From NCBI GenBank assembly GCA_015075405.1, contig JABTUK010000004.1:1240001-1304000 (forward strand): 64,000 nucleotides of DNA, in the 5' to 3' direction. The stretch comes from Anaerolineales bacterium. GTDB lineage: Bacteria > Chloroflexota > Anaerolineae > 4572-78 > J111. Made by a program: the position numbers and the translations under genes. Below are positions 49,951-58,718 of the stretch, piece after piece. Every line of letters starts with the position of its first letter. Positions within the stretch are counted from its first letter, which is position 1. A model generated the notes under the pieces. It saw nothing but the letters and a program-made list of their open reading frames with translations, was not told where the DNA came from and did no database searches.

Positions 49951-51213
49951 ATGAGGGGTAAAGGCATGCGAATTGGATTTATCTCAACCCGGCTTAATGG
50001 GACGGATGGCGTATCGTTGGAGGTGGAAAAGTGGGCCACAGTACTTCGGCGAATGGGCCATGAAATTTTTTATTGCGCCGGCGAATTGGGCGGCTATGCT
50101 CTGGGCGGCTGTTTGATCCCCCAGCTTCATTTTGAGCATCAGTCTATCATTAACTTCACCCGGCGCGCTTTTGCCGAGGGAGTTGGCGGCCAGGAAGTTG
50201 ACAAACTGGTGGATGAAATTTATGCCATGGCCGATGAAATTCGGGCGCCGTTGCGCCATTTCATCCGTTCCAACCAGCTTGACTTAATCGTGGTCGAAAA
50301 TGCGCTGACTATCCCCATGAATCTACCGCTGGGTATTACGCTGACCGGCCTGATTGCCGAATTGGGGATTCATACAATTGCCCACCATCACGATTTTTTT
50401 TGGGAACGGCAGCGCTACCAGAGTAACAATTTGTTGGACTTGCTTGACACGACCTTTCCGGCCAAACTGCCCACCATTCAGCATGTCACCATTAACACCA
50501 TTGCCCAGCAGCGGTTAAAAAGCCGGCGGGGGATCGACTCGCTGGTCATTCCTAATGTTCACGATTTTGCCACCCCGCCCCCCGATCTTGACAGTTATAA
50601 CGACGATTTGCGGGAGGTTCTCGGATTGACCGGGGAAGACTTGTTTATCCTACAGCCAACCCGTGTTATCCAGCGTAAGGGGATTGAAATGGCGCTGGAG
50701 TTGGTCCACCGCCTGGGATTGCCCCGGAACCACCTCTTTATCACCCACCGCACCAGCGACGAAGGTTTGGAGTATTGGTTGTGGCTGAAGCGCGAGGCCG
50801 GCCTGATGAAAGTAGACCTGCGCCTGATTGATCACATTATTGCCCCCACCCGGCTCAAAAGCAATGGCCACAAGATTTACTCGCTGTGGGACGCCTATCT
50901 TCACGCCGATTTGGTAACTTACCCCAGCACCTACGAGGGCTTTGGCAATGCCTTGTTGGAAGCAGTTTACTTCAAGCGGCTGACGGTGGTCAATCGCTAC
51001 CCGGTTTATAATGCCGATATTGAACCGTTGGGCTTTGAATTTATTGAACTGGATGGCTTTGTGGACGATCAAGCCGTCCAAAAAACAAAGGAACTGCTGC
51101 GTGAACCGGAACAAGTTCAGGCGATGGTTGAAAAGAATTATGCCATTGCCCAGGAACATTTTTCGTTAGAAGTTTTGGAGTGTAAGTTACGAGATGTTAT
51201 TGCCAATTTTTGA
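49951..51213 (+). CDS. GT4-family glycosyltransferase
   Basis: 420 residues. N-terminal Rossmann fold starting MRIGFISTRLNGTDGVSLEV (about 6-25), and a C-terminal donor domain with ILQPTRVIQRKGIEMALELV (about 228-247) and the E-x7-E-type motif in TYPSTYEGFGNALLEAVYFK (about 326-345). Members use nucleotide-sugar donors with retention. GAAGGGAAG precedes the ATG. It forms an operon with the next GT4 gene and, after a repeat, the GpgS fusion. Confidence 0.85.
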   Translation: MRGKGMRIGFISTRLNGTDGVSLEVEKWATVLRRMGHEIFYCAGELGGYALGGCLIPQLHFEHQSIINFTRRAFAEGVGGQEVDKLVDEIYAMADEIRAPLRHFIRSNQLDLIVVENALTIPMNLPLGITLTGLIAELGIHTIAHHHDFFWERQRYQSNNLLDLLDTTFPAKLPTIQHVTINTIAQQRLKSRRGIDSLVIPNVHDFATPPPDLDSYNDDLREVLGLTGEDLFILQPTRVIQRKGIEMALELVHRLGLPRNHLFITHRTSDEGLEYWLWLKREAGLMKVDLRLIDHIIAPTRLKSNGHKIYSLWDAYLHADLVTYPSTYEGFGNALLEAVYFKRLTVVNRYPVYNADIEPLGFEFIELDGFVDDQAVQKTKELLREPEQVQAMVEKNYAIAQEHFSLEVLECKLRDVIANF

Positions 51214-51222
51214 GAGAAACTT

Positions 51223-52470
51223 ATGCAAATTGGGATCCTTCATTATGCTGCTCCTCCCACCGTAGGCGGGGTTGAGTTAACCATTTTTCACCACGCCCGC
51301 ATCCTGACCGCGTTGGGGCATCAGGTAACGGTCGTGGCCGGTCAGGGTGATGCTTTTTTGCCACAGGTGACTTATAAGGCAGAACCGCTGGCCGGCTCGC
51401 GCAGCGAGGCAATTATAGCTGCGGGACGTTCTCTAGCGAAAGGTCACCATCCGGCCAATTTTGAGTCCCTGATAAGCCAAACCAAAACGGCTCTGCTAAC
51501 CCACCTGGGCCACTGCGATGTAGTGATTGGGCACAACCTCTTCACCCTGCACAAAAATCTCATTTTGACCACCGCCGTCTACCGGCTCATCCAAACCGGC
51601 GAAGGTCCGCCCTGGGTAGCCTGGCACCACGATTTCGCCTGGCTGCGTCCGCAGTATCAACCGGAGTTGCATCCCGGCGAGCCGTGGGAATTGCTGCGCC
51701 GGCCCTGGCCTGGAGTATGCCACGTGACCGTCTCCGAGGCCCAGCAGGCTGATTTGGCCCGCCTGTACGGTCTGCCCCTTGAGGCCATCACCGTTATTTC
51801 GCCCGGCATCGAACCCACCGATTTTTATCGCTCCAGCCCCATTGTCAAACAGTTGCTCCAAAAGTGGAATTTACTGGAAGCTGACTGCGTTTTTTTGCTG
51901 CCGGCCCGCATTACCCGGCGCAAAAACATCGAGCTGGGTCTGCGCTGGCTGGCGGCCATTCGGGATTGTTCCGGCTGGGATGCCCGGCTGGTGGTAACGG
52001 GACCGCCGGGGCCGCACAATCCCACCAATGCTGCTTATCTGGAGCAACTATTGGGTTTAAGCCGGGAGCTTCAATTGGAGGAAGCTGTTCATTTTGCTTA
52101 CCAGGCCAGTGAAAATTCTGACCAACCCCTGCTGTTGACCGATGGAGAGGTAGCCGAGTTTTATCAACTGGCCGATGCGCTGCTCTTTCCCAGCCGGCAG
52201 GAAGGCTTTGGTATCCCCATTTTAGAGGCGGCGCTGGTCCGGCTGCCTATCTTTGCCACCGATCTGCCTCCGTTTCGGGAGAGCGCGGGGCCGTGGGCCA
52301 CACTTTTCGCGGCTGAGACACCTCCGCCAGAAGTTGCCCAAGTTATAGTTGAGAAATTAGAAACAGATCAAGCCTTCCAACTCCGCCAGCATACGCTCAC
52401 CCGGTATACCTGGCAGAGTATTGTTGAGACCAAAATGTTACCGCTCCTGGCACAGGTTATATCGTCGTAA
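51223..52470 (+). CDS. GT4-family glycosyltransferase
   Basis: 415 residues, 9 bases after the previous gene. MQIGILHYAAPPTVGGVELT begins the acceptor domain with the GGVE loop; the donor domain has LLPARITRRKNIELGLRWLA (about 225-244) and FPSRQEGFGIPILEAALVRL (about 322-341) carrying the E-x7-E motif. Acceptor unknown. The stop codon TAA (52468-52470) is part of the terminal sequence GTAACTGCTCAG of a family B element, so the insertion ended the gene or came to rest exactly there. Confidence 0.85.
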   Translation: MQIGILHYAAPPTVGGVELTIFHHARILTALGHQVTVVAGQGDAFLPQVTYKAEPLAGSRSEAIIAAGRSLAKGHHPANFESLISQTKTALLTHLGHCDVVIGHNLFTLHKNLILTTAVYRLIQTGEGPPWVAWHHDFAWLRPQYQPELHPGEPWELLRRPWPGVCHVTVSEAQQADLARLYGLPLEAITVISPGIEPTDFYRSSPIVKQLLQKWNLLEADCVFLLPARITRRKNIELGLRWLAAIRDCSGWDARLVVTGPPGPHNPTNAAYLEQLLGLSRELQLEEAVHFAYQASENSDQPLLLTDGEVAEFYQLADALLFPSRQEGFGIPILEAALVRLPIFATDLPPFRESAGPWATLFAAETPPPEVAQVIVEKLETDQAFQLRQHTLTRYTWQSIVETKMLPLLAQVISS

Positions 52471-52579
52471 CTGCTCAGCCCTATGTCATTTCGAGGCCGT
52501 AGGCCGAGAAATCCTTACAGCCCTACATAGGCATCAGAGATTTCTCCCTTCGGTCGAAATGACATGCCTCAGCAGTTAC
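52467..52579. repeat. Palindromic element family B, copy 5
   Basis: Terminal repeats GTAACTGCTCAGCCCTATG and CATGCCTCAGCAGTTAC, inner TCATTTCGAGGCC and complement, GAGAAATCC/AGATTTCTC. The stop codon of the preceding glycosyltransferase lies in the left end. Confidence 0.9.
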
Positions 52580-52602
52580 ATATTGTCACAAAAAGAGGGA
52601 AA

Positions 52603-54525
52603 ATGACGCCGCAAAACAATCCTGAACTTGTACGCCCAAATTCGTCGGAAACCGTCAAAAATCAAGGCTATCGTGTCGTTGTGCCTATTTTTAATGATGA
52701 ACAAAATGAGTGGCTTGTTCGCCTGGGGCTTAACCTGGCTCGGGCCAAGCAGGGCCGGGTGATTCTGGTCGGAATTGTCTTAATTCCAGAGGGTGAGTCG
52801 TTAAGTATGGGCACTCTCCAGGCCCAGACCAGGCGAGCCACCCTGGACCGGCTGCGGGCCTATTTTGAGGGCCAGCCGATTCAGATCAAACCCCGTATTC
52901 GGGTGGTGTATGAACCGTGGCCTTCGTTAGCCAGAGTGGTGGCGCATGAGTTTGCCGACATTTTAGTTGTCCCCTGGGAAGATAAAGCCCATGGGTCGCT
53001 TTTAAACATAGACCTTGAAACGTTGGTTAACCAACTTAAATGCCATGTGGTTGTCACCGGTCCCAAAGCGCCCAGCCAGCCGGACCGCATTTTGATGCCG
53101 ACTCGCGGCGGTAAGGAAGCGCCGCTGGCCCTGGAGGTAGCGCTCTCTTTAGCCAAAGCGGCTGGCGCTTCGATTACCCTGCTTCACGTTTCTGGCGGCC
53201 AGCAAGACCCGGCCAGTCAGAAGGTTTATGAGGAATTGGCCCGCATGAGTCAGGGCGACCCCTGGATCAAGCAAGAACTACGGGTGGAGGGCGACGCGGT
53301 GGTGGAGATTTTAAACCAGGCTGAGGAGCATGATTTGGTGATTATCGGCACAGGGGAAACCTCGGCCAGCAGCCAGCAGTCTGTGCTGGGGCCGGTTGCC
53401 AATCAGCTCAGACAAAAAGGTATCAAACCGCTGCTGGTGGTCAAAACTTATCAGCCGCCTCCGCTGAAGCAGTTAGCCAGTTGGCGGTGGGCCGACCCAT
53501 TACCGACGACAACCACTTCGGTGATGGTGGATAAATGGTTTGCCGAGAATACTTTTAGCAGTGAGGAATTTGAAAATTTACCCCGGCTGGTCGCGGCCAA
53601 AGAAAAGCAAAACCTGACCATTAGCCTGGGTCTACCGGCGCTAAACGAGGAGGCAACTGTTGGCAGCGTTATCAAGGTTCTCCAGGATGCCTTAATGAAG
53701 GAATATCCGCTGCTGGACGAAATTGTTTTGATTGACTCCGGCTCCACCGATCGCACGGTTGAAATTGCCCAGGATTTAGGAGTGCCGATCTATCAACACG
53801 ACGAAATTCTGCCGGAATACGGCGCTTATCGCGGTAAAGGTGAGGCTTTGTGGAAGAGTCTGCACGTGCTTCAAGGTGATCTCATCGCCTGGGTTGATAC
53901 CGATATTGTCAATATTCATCCCCGTTTTGTTTACGGTATTCTGGGGCCGTTGCTCAGGCGGAATACGGTGCAATATGTCAAAGGTTTCTATCGGCGTCCC
54001 CTGCGGGTGGGTGACACGCTCCAGGCTGGGGGCGGCGGCCGGGTAACTGAATTGGTCGCCCGGCCCTTGTTTAACCTGTTCTACCCGGAACTTTCGGGCA
54101 TTGTGCAGCCGCTGTCGGGCGAATATGCGGGCCGGCGAAAGGCCTTAGAGCAAATTCCTTTTTACATTGGCTATGGGGTAGAGACGGGTTTGCTGTTGGC
54201 GCTGGTAGAGCGCTACGGTATCAGCGGCATTGCTCAGGTAGACTTACGCCAGCGCATCCATCACAACCAGCCGCTTGGCGCGTTGAGCCGCATGGCCTTT
54301 GCTATTATCCAGGTTTTTATCGAACATCTGGAAAGCCGGGAGAAAGTGCAACTGCTGAGCGAAATCAACCGGACCATGAAAATTATTCGCCACGAAACCG
54401 AGTCTTATTACCTGGCAGAGCATGTTATCTCTGACCAGCGCCGGCCCCCTATCATCACTTTGCCGGAGTATCGGGCGGCGCATGGTATCACCGATTGGGA
54501 CGAAGCAGAATTTCAACCGGCCTGA
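52603..54525 (+). CDS. gpgS: USP-USP-glucosyl-3-phosphoglycerate synthase fusion
   Basis: 640 residues from the ATG at 52603 (AGAGGGA upstream); 13 further in-frame codons belong to the family B element. Residues about 20-145 and 150-275 are two universal-stress-protein domains (RVVVPIFNDEQNEWLVRLGL; PDRILMPTRGGKEAPLALEV, with the ATP-loop remnant GTGETSASSQQSVLGPVANQ). Residues about 335-620 are a GT81 domain: LGLPALNEEATVGSVIKVLQ, IDSGSTDRT, the metal-binding DTD in IAWVDTDIVN (about 425), and GEYAGRRKALEQIPFYIGYG. GpgS transfers glucose from an NDP-sugar to 3-phosphoglycerate, the first step to glucosylglycerate. Known GpgS proteins are about 330 residues and lack USP domains. Confidence 0.85.
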   Translation: MTPQNNPELVRPNSSETVKNQGYRVVVPIFNDEQNEWLVRLGLNLARAKQGRVILVGIVLIPEGESLSMGTLQAQTRRATLDRLRAYFEGQPIQIKPRIRVVYEPWPSLARVVAHEFADILVVPWEDKAHGSLLNIDLETLVNQLKCHVVVTGPKAPSQPDRILMPTRGGKEAPLALEVALSLAKAAGASITLLHVSGGQQDPASQKVYEELARMSQGDPWIKQELRVEGDAVVEILNQAEEHDLVIIGTGETSASSQQSVLGPVANQLRQKGIKPLLVVKTYQPPPLKQLASWRWADPLPTTTTSVMVDKWFAENTFSSEEFENLPRLVAAKEKQNLTISLGLPALNEEATVGSVIKVLQDALMKEYPLLDEIVLIDSGSTDRTVEIAQDLGVPIYQHDEILPEYGAYRGKGEALWKSLHVLQGDLIAWVDTDIVNIHPRFVYGILGPLLRRNTVQYVKGFYRRPLRVGDTLQAGGGGRVTELVARPLFNLFYPELSGIVQPLSGEYAGRRKALEQIPFYIGYGVETGLLLALVERYGISGIAQVDLRQRIHHNQPLGALSRMAFAIIQVFIEHLESREKVQLLSEINRTMKIIRHETESYYLAEHVISDQRRPPIITLPEYRAAHGITDWDEAEFQPA

Positions 54526-54533
54526 GCTAAATC

Positions 54534-54562
54534 TTGTTCCCACTGCCCGACTGTGCTACAAT
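54534..54562 (+). promoter_or_regulatory. Sigma-70-type promoter
   Basis: TTGTTC (54534-54539), 17-bp spacer, TACAAT (54557-54562), 36 bases before the start of the small membrane protein gene. Confidence 0.5.
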
Positions 54563-54598
54563 CGAAACCCAAACCTACACTTATTTAGAGGCATACCT

Positions 54599-54997
54599 AT
54601 GGAAATCTTTCTGCTGCAAGCGCACTCGGGTTGGCGTTGGATTGTGCTGGTTTTGATTGTAATTACGGCTCTAAAAATGCTGGTTGGCTGGCTGGGCAAA
54701 CAAAAGTGGACCCGCCTGGATAGCAATCTGCTTCTATACTCCCGAATTGCAATCTATATTCAAGTAGTATTGGGCCTGATTCTTTACCTGCTGCTGCAAA
54801 AGTGGAATGTGGGGATGGGCTTTACCGGCAGCCACGTCATTCCGGCGCTGCTGGCCGTGGGCGGGGTGGAGTTTGGCGCGGCGCGAGCCAGAAAATCGTC
54901 CGGCAGCAAAAAATTTATGTTTGGCTTTATTGGCTTTGTGATTGCTTTGATTTTGATTTACGGCGCGCTGGCAACCGTCGGTGGACTGTTCGCTTAA
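54599..54997 (+). CDS. Four-helix membrane protein
   Basis: 132 residues from the ATG at 54599; the open frame upstream overlaps the end of the GpgS fusion and is not coding. Four hydrophobic helices (about 10-28, 45-65, 72-90, 105-128). A His in LLQAHSGWRWIVLV at the first helix and another in FTGSHVIPALLAV in the third are placed so that they could bind heme or metal in the membrane, which is a guess. Separate promoter, followed by a perfect palindrome. No family recognised. Confidence 0.6.
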   Translation: MEIFLLQAHSGWRWIVLVLIVITALKMLVGWLGKQKWTRLDSNLLLYSRIAIYIQVVLGLILYLLLQKWNVGMGFTGSHVIPALLAVGGVEFGAARARKSSGSKKFMFGFIGFVIALILIYGALATVGGLFA

Positions 54998-55001
54998 GTT
55001 T

Positions 55002-55042
55002 CCCAATCTCGTTCCCAAACTTAGTTTGGGAACGAGATTGGG
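55002..55042. repeat. Perfect palindrome CCCAATCTCGTTCCCAAAC
   Basis: Arms CCCAATCTCGTTCCCAAAC and GTTTGGGAACGAGATTGGG around TTA. It could end transcription of the preceding gene, but no T-run follows. Confidence 0.85.
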
Positions 55043-55109
55043 ACAGGCAGAGTTATTCACGGATTTAAGCGGGTAAAACTTTTAACGTTCAACGTTTTAA
55101 CCTTCAACC

Positions 55110-56379
55110 CTGGTTGGCCGACAAATTTAAGTTTTGAAAGCGACCACCCATTTAGGTTTAGGTCGGGTTGCTTTGCGGCGTGAAGCCATGGCGGGTTCAG
55201 GGTCGGGAGCGGGGTCAAGCCAAAGGGCGGGCATACGGGGCCAACCACGGCGGAATTGTTGGCGTAACCAACTCCAACCGATTTTGAGATAACTCATGCC
55301 CCGGTCCCAGTGAGCATCCACCCAGCGACGGAGCTTGAGGCGAACCACACCCACGCCAACACTGGTAAAGTGAAGCGTGGCCACGGCCAGAACCAGAAAC
55401 AATCGTTCCAGAGCAGCGGGCGTATCCAAACGGCTGGCCTCGACCTGAAAGCCATTGGATTTGTCATCGAGGAAATTTTCTTCCAGGTCAAAGCGCAAGC
55501 CGTACTCGTCAAAGGTAGTCAAGTCGGTATACTCATCGCTGACCAGTAACCACGGGTCTTGGTTGGGTTGGTCCAGTTGGGCTAAGGCCAGGTGACACGG
55601 CCCTAAGGCCACCCCCAGGAGATGGACCCGGTGGTAGAAATGGGCGGCTCCTTTGGCGGGGAGCAGTTGCCCGACCGGGACCACCCGGCGGTCAGGGAAA
55701 TGGATTAAGGTATCAGCCGTCAGCCGAACCCGGTAATGCCACTGCTGCCGCCGCAGCCACTGGAACAGTTCTTGGTGGACGAAGCCTCGGTCGGCCAGGA
55801 AAATGACCTCCAGACCGGTCGGCAGACAAGCCGCCGCTTGATCCAGCACCCCGACATAGTCAGCATAGCCGACGGTCGCGCTGGCATGCCGCAGCACCCG
55901 CCAGGCCAAAGGAATAGCTCGCCCCCGATAGATCAGGGATACCCGGATCAAAACGAAAGGACTGCCGTGCAACACCGATACATCCAAAGCCACATACACC
56001 CGTCCCCTGGGCGACCAAGCCGTCAGCGCGGCTTGCACCAGCGGCGCATACAAGGCTTGGACCCGAATTTGGGCATTGTCCACCCACCGCTGGAAGCGCC
56101 GGGTGTGACTGGCGGCTTGGTGGGCCTGGCTCTTGACCGCTTCGCCCCAACTCGATAAACTGGCCTTCTGGCTCCAACACAGACCTACCACCGCCCAAGC
56201 CAGGGTCACCAAGCGGCGAATATCGCCCCAAGCGGATCGAGGCAGATGGAGCAGAAAAGTTTGCATCAGGGTACAAAACATTTGATGACTATCCGTCATA
56301 TTACCTCCCGAATTTCTCTGGGAGGTTGTTTTACCGCAATCTTGGCTATTTATCCAGATTAAATTTGTCAGCCAAGCAG
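55110..56379 (-). mobile_element. IS4-like insertion sequence, complete
   Basis: 1270 bp. Terminal inverted repeats of 22 bp: left end CTGGTTGGCCGACAAATTTA (plus AG), right end read inward CTGCTTGGCTGACAAATTTA (plus AT), three mismatches. A direct repeat CCTTCAACC flanks it (55101-55109 and 56380-56388), a 9-bp target duplication. One transposase gene fills it. Everything needed for transposition appears present. The element sits at the stop codon of the methyltransferase gene. Confidence 0.88.
55127..56299 (-). CDS. IS4-family-like DDE transposase
   Basis: 390 residues from the ATG at 56299, which follows GGGAGG; codons upstream of it belong to the terminal repeat. DDE-type layout: first Asp in VYVALDVSVLHGSPFV (about 102), second in LEVIFLADRGFVHQELFQWL (about 169), and the Glu in DLEENFLDDKSNGFQVEASR (about 270), the YREK-like region of the IS4 family being degenerate here. 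The C-terminus is basic and proline-rich. The stop codon lies inside the left terminal repeat. A hairpin CCTCCC/GGGAGG sits at the RBS and may limit translation. Confidence 0.82.
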   Translation of the reverse strand: MTDSHQMFCTLMQTFLLHLPRSAWGDIRRLVTLAWAVVGLCWSQKASLSSWGEAVKSQAHQAASHTRRFQRWVDNAQIRVQALYAPLVQAALTAWSPRGRVYVALDVSVLHGSPFVLIRVSLIYRGRAIPLAWRVLRHASATVGYADYVGVLDQAAACLPTGLEVIFLADRGFVHQELFQWLRRQQWHYRVRLTADTLIHFPDRRVVPVGQLLPAKGAAHFYHRVHLLGVALGPCHLALAQLDQPNQDPWLLVSDEYTDLTTFDEYGLRFDLEENFLDDKSNGFQVEASRLDTPAALERLFLVLAVATLHFTSVGVGVVRLKLRRWVDAHWDRGMSYLKIGWSWLRQQFRRGWPRMPALWLDPAPDPEPAMASRRKATRPKPKWVVAFKT

Positions 56380-57083
56380 CCTTCAACCTTTTGCGCCCAG
56401 ACCAGGTTGTAAATATCCTGCCAGATTTGAATTTCGATGCGCTGCAAGGGAAAACAGCTCAAGATTTTTAGCAATTGATCCTGGTTCCACGTTTTGCCTG
56501 GCATCAATCGGGCTTCCCAGCCAATCCGTTGGGTAGTCAATAGCCAGCCGCCCTGAGACTGTTTAGGGCTGGCAGGCTGTAGCACCCGGATTAGTTCAGC
56601 CAGGCCGCCGGTAGGGTTCGGCAGAAATTCCAGTGCTTCCATACAGGTGACGGTGGGAAAACTGCCGCTGGCAAAAGGTAAGGCCATCGCATCAGCCTGG
56701 ACCAGACTAACGCGGTCAGTATGGGCAGCCAGGTCGCGGCGGGCCACGTCCAACATTTTTGAGGCGCGGTCCAGGCCAATGACGCGGCCTCGAAAAGAAG
56801 GTTGGCGCAGCAAATCGAGCGGGATCCGCCCGGTCCCGGTTGCCACATCGAGAATCGTCGCTTGCGGTTGATGGCGTAGTCGTTGGGCCAGCGGCTCGCC
56901 GACCCAAAAATCTTCCGCCTCCGGCTCGAAATCCTTGATTTTATTGTAGCGTTCAGCCGTCCAATCATACAGCAGGGCCACCAACGGTGCGCCCAGATAA
57001 GCGCCTTCGGCCACAATAAGCTGCCAGTACAGAATCAGGCCGATGAAAATGAGAAGGCTGATGACAATGATCCAGAAGAGCAT
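56346..57083 (-). CDS. Class I methyltransferase with N-terminal membrane helix
   Basis: 245 residues. One hydrophobic helix at about 2-24 anchors it; the Rossmann methyltransferase domain has motif I TILDVATGTGRIPLDLL (about 75-91), RVIGLDRASKMLDVARRDLA, and VTCMEALEFLPNPTGG. UbiE/MenG-like; acceptor unknown. The last ten residues (CLADKFNLDK) are encoded by the terminal repeat of the insertion element. Removing the element and one copy of the 9-bp duplication restores a stop directly after ...QKVEG, so the native protein had about 235 residues. Confidence 0.82.
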   Translation of the reverse strand: MLFWIIVISLLIFIGLILYWQLIVAEGAYLGAPLVALLYDWTAERYNKIKDFEPEAEDFWVGEPLAQRLRHQPQATILDVATGTGRIPLDLLRQPSFRGRVIGLDRASKMLDVARRDLAAHTDRVSLVQADAMALPFASGSFPTVTCMEALEFLPNPTGGLAELIRVLQPASPKQSQGGWLLTTQRIGWEARLMPGKTWNQDQLLKILSCFPLQRIEIQIWQDIYNLVWAQKVEGCLADKFNLDK

Positions 57084-57097
57084 TTGTGATGATGGAG

Positions 57098-57182
57098 TAA
57101 CAAAGTAGCAGGTAGCAAGGTAGACTTATTGCTACCCTGCTACTTGCTACCTTGCTACTTACTACCCTGTACCCTGTTACCC
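57098..57182. repeat. GTAGCAAGGTAGCAAG word repeat
   Basis: Arms AGTAGCAGGTAGCAAGGTAG and CTACCCTGCTACTTGCTACC, continued by ACTACCCTGTACCCTGTTAC. The stop codon (TAA) of the minus-strand membrane protein gene lies in the word GGTAACAGGGTA. Confidence 0.82.
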
Positions 57183-58061
57183 TGCCGCCTGCCCCAACGA
57201 CCAGCCGGCGACGAGGAGACTCAAAATCAGATAAAGTTGTGCTCTGGCTAAAAAATCGGCAGGCTGGCTGAATTTGGTTTTGATAACAAGCTGTCCGACC
57301 AGCAGCGCCCCCACCATCGCCGCCCCCGGCAGCCAGCGCAGCGCCAGCAGTAACAAAACGGCCGCAATTTGGCCCAAAAAGAAAAGAATTTCGGCCCGGT
57401 GATGCTGACCGGCCATGCGCAGCCCCCCCAGATAAGTGACCCAGTAACAAATCCCCAGGGCTAAATTCAGCGGGCCAAGATTTGACCAGACGACTGCGCC
57501 CATGACCCAGGGCAGCAACAACTGGACAATGGATTGCAGCCGCCCGCCATCCGGCGCTGCCAGGTTAGGTTGAGTTTGCCCAGACAGGATGATTAGACCT
57601 AAAGCCAACAAGGTTAGCCAGCCCAGGGTTGTGTTAAAGGAAAGGCTAATCAGCAAGGTCAGGCCGGCCACCAGGCCAAAGGCAACCAGGCGCTGCCCGG
57701 CATCCGGCCAAAACTGCCCGCGCCACCAGGCCGCATAACGACGCGCTTGTAATACCCAGCGCCCGGCCACCGAACCCGGCAGGGCGTAGGGCAAATAGAA
57801 ACCTCGTGGGGTTGGGGGGGGCAACTGGGCCGGAAGCATCCGCCGCCAAATCCCTTGCTGCGCCGACAACTCCCACAACGCTCCTAGCAGTGGGTCCACC
57901 AGCAGCCATAAGGTCAGGACTTGAATCAGAGTAGCCAGCTTGAACTCTATCGCGCCGGTTGACAGCAGCCCGGCCAGCAGCGCCCAGCCCGGCCCCAGGC
58001 TCAGCCAGGAGCGCGCCGGAAATACGGTTAGATTAAGAATCGAGCCAAAAGGTGCTTGCAT
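57177..58061 (-). CDS. Polytopic membrane protein
   Basis: 294 residues with about seven hydrophobic helices (for example WALLAGLLSTGAIEFKLATL at the start and IAAVLLLLALRWLPGAAMVG near the end). A soluble loop of about 60 residues (LSAQQGIWRRMLPAQLPPPT onward) follows the second helix. No recognised family; an unnamed membrane protein. It lies just upstream of the methyltransferase gene in the same direction, separated by a word repeat, and its stop codon is formed by that repeat. Confidence 0.6.
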   Translation of the reverse strand: MQAPFGSILNLTVFPARSWLSLGPGWALLAGLLSTGAIEFKLATLIQVLTLWLLVDPLLGALWELSAQQGIWRRMLPAQLPPPTPRGFYLPYALPGSVAGRWVLQARRYAAWWRGQFWPDAGQRLVAFGLVAGLTLLISLSFNTTLGWLTLLALGLIILSGQTQPNLAAPDGGRLQSIVQLLLPWVMGAVVWSNLGPLNLALGICYWVTYLGGLRMAGQHHRAEILFFLGQIAAVLLLLALRWLPGAAMVGALLVGQLVIKTKFSQPADFLARAQLYLILSLLVAGWSLGQAAG

Positions 58062-58151
58062 CTCAAAATGGGCGGCAAAATTTGAGGCTGTGGGCCTGAA
58101 GTGCCATAATTATAAGCATTGCATTATGCCAAACTTTGGCGAGTCTCACAA

Positions 58152-58229
58152 ACCGGAAGGTTGGAAGGATGGAAGGTTGCACCTTAGTATAACCAGCTTT
58201 CCAACCTTACCAATCTTCCTAACTATTAC
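58152..58229. repeat. GGTTGGAAGG word repeat, copy 2
   Basis: Arms GGAAGGTTGGAAGGATGG and CTTTCCAACCTTACCAATC, same wording as 29125-29198. Located between divergent genes. Confidence 0.8.
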
Positions 58230-58250
58230 GGTTGACTCTAAAATTTAACT

Positions 58251-58718
58251 ATGTCCGAAACCGGCAATTATGTTCTTTTATTACACCTGCCCGCTGATGA
58301 AACCTTGACCATTGGCAAACTGGGCACGTTCGATTTTCCGGCGGGCTGGTATACTTACGTCGGCAGCGCCTTTGGCCCTGGGGGGGTGGCGGGCCGGCTC
58401 AAACACCATCTCCGGCCTACCGAGCGCCCGCACTGGCATATTGATTATCTGCGGCAGGCAGCCCAACTGCATGAAATCTGGGTCTCGCCCGGTCTGACCT
58501 CCTATGAGCGAGAATGGGCCGATTTGTTATTAGCCATTCCCGGCGCGACCCTCCTGATTGAAGGTTTTGGCGCGTCCGACTCCGACCGGGAAACCCACCT
58601 GTTTTATTTTGATGTGCGTCCCTCGTTGGAAGATTTTACCGTTGGCGTGCGGGCGCGTTTTCCGGCGGCGGCGGTGCTGCGCGCCTACACTAGCGAAGCG
58701 GCTGCGAATGGCGAATAG
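58251..58718 (+). CDS. GIY-YIG-like DUF123 nuclease-family protein
   Basis: 155 residues. GWYTYVGSAFGPGGVAGRLK (about 32-51) is the GIY-YIG-like core and HWHIDYLRQAAQ (about 63-74) the following conserved motif of DUF123 proteins, some of which are fused to endonuclease III. A DNA-related nuclease role is likely but not proven. The C-terminal residues ANGE and the stop codon TAG (58716-58718) come from the GGCGAATG repeat. Confidence 0.8.
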   Translation: MSETGNYVLLLHLPADETLTIGKLGTFDFPAGWYTYVGSAFGPGGVAGRLKHHLRPTERPHWHIDYLRQAAQLHEIWVSPGLTSYEREWADLLLAIPGATLLIEGFGASDSDRETHLFYFDVRPSLEDFTVGVRARFPAAAVLRAYTSEAAANGE

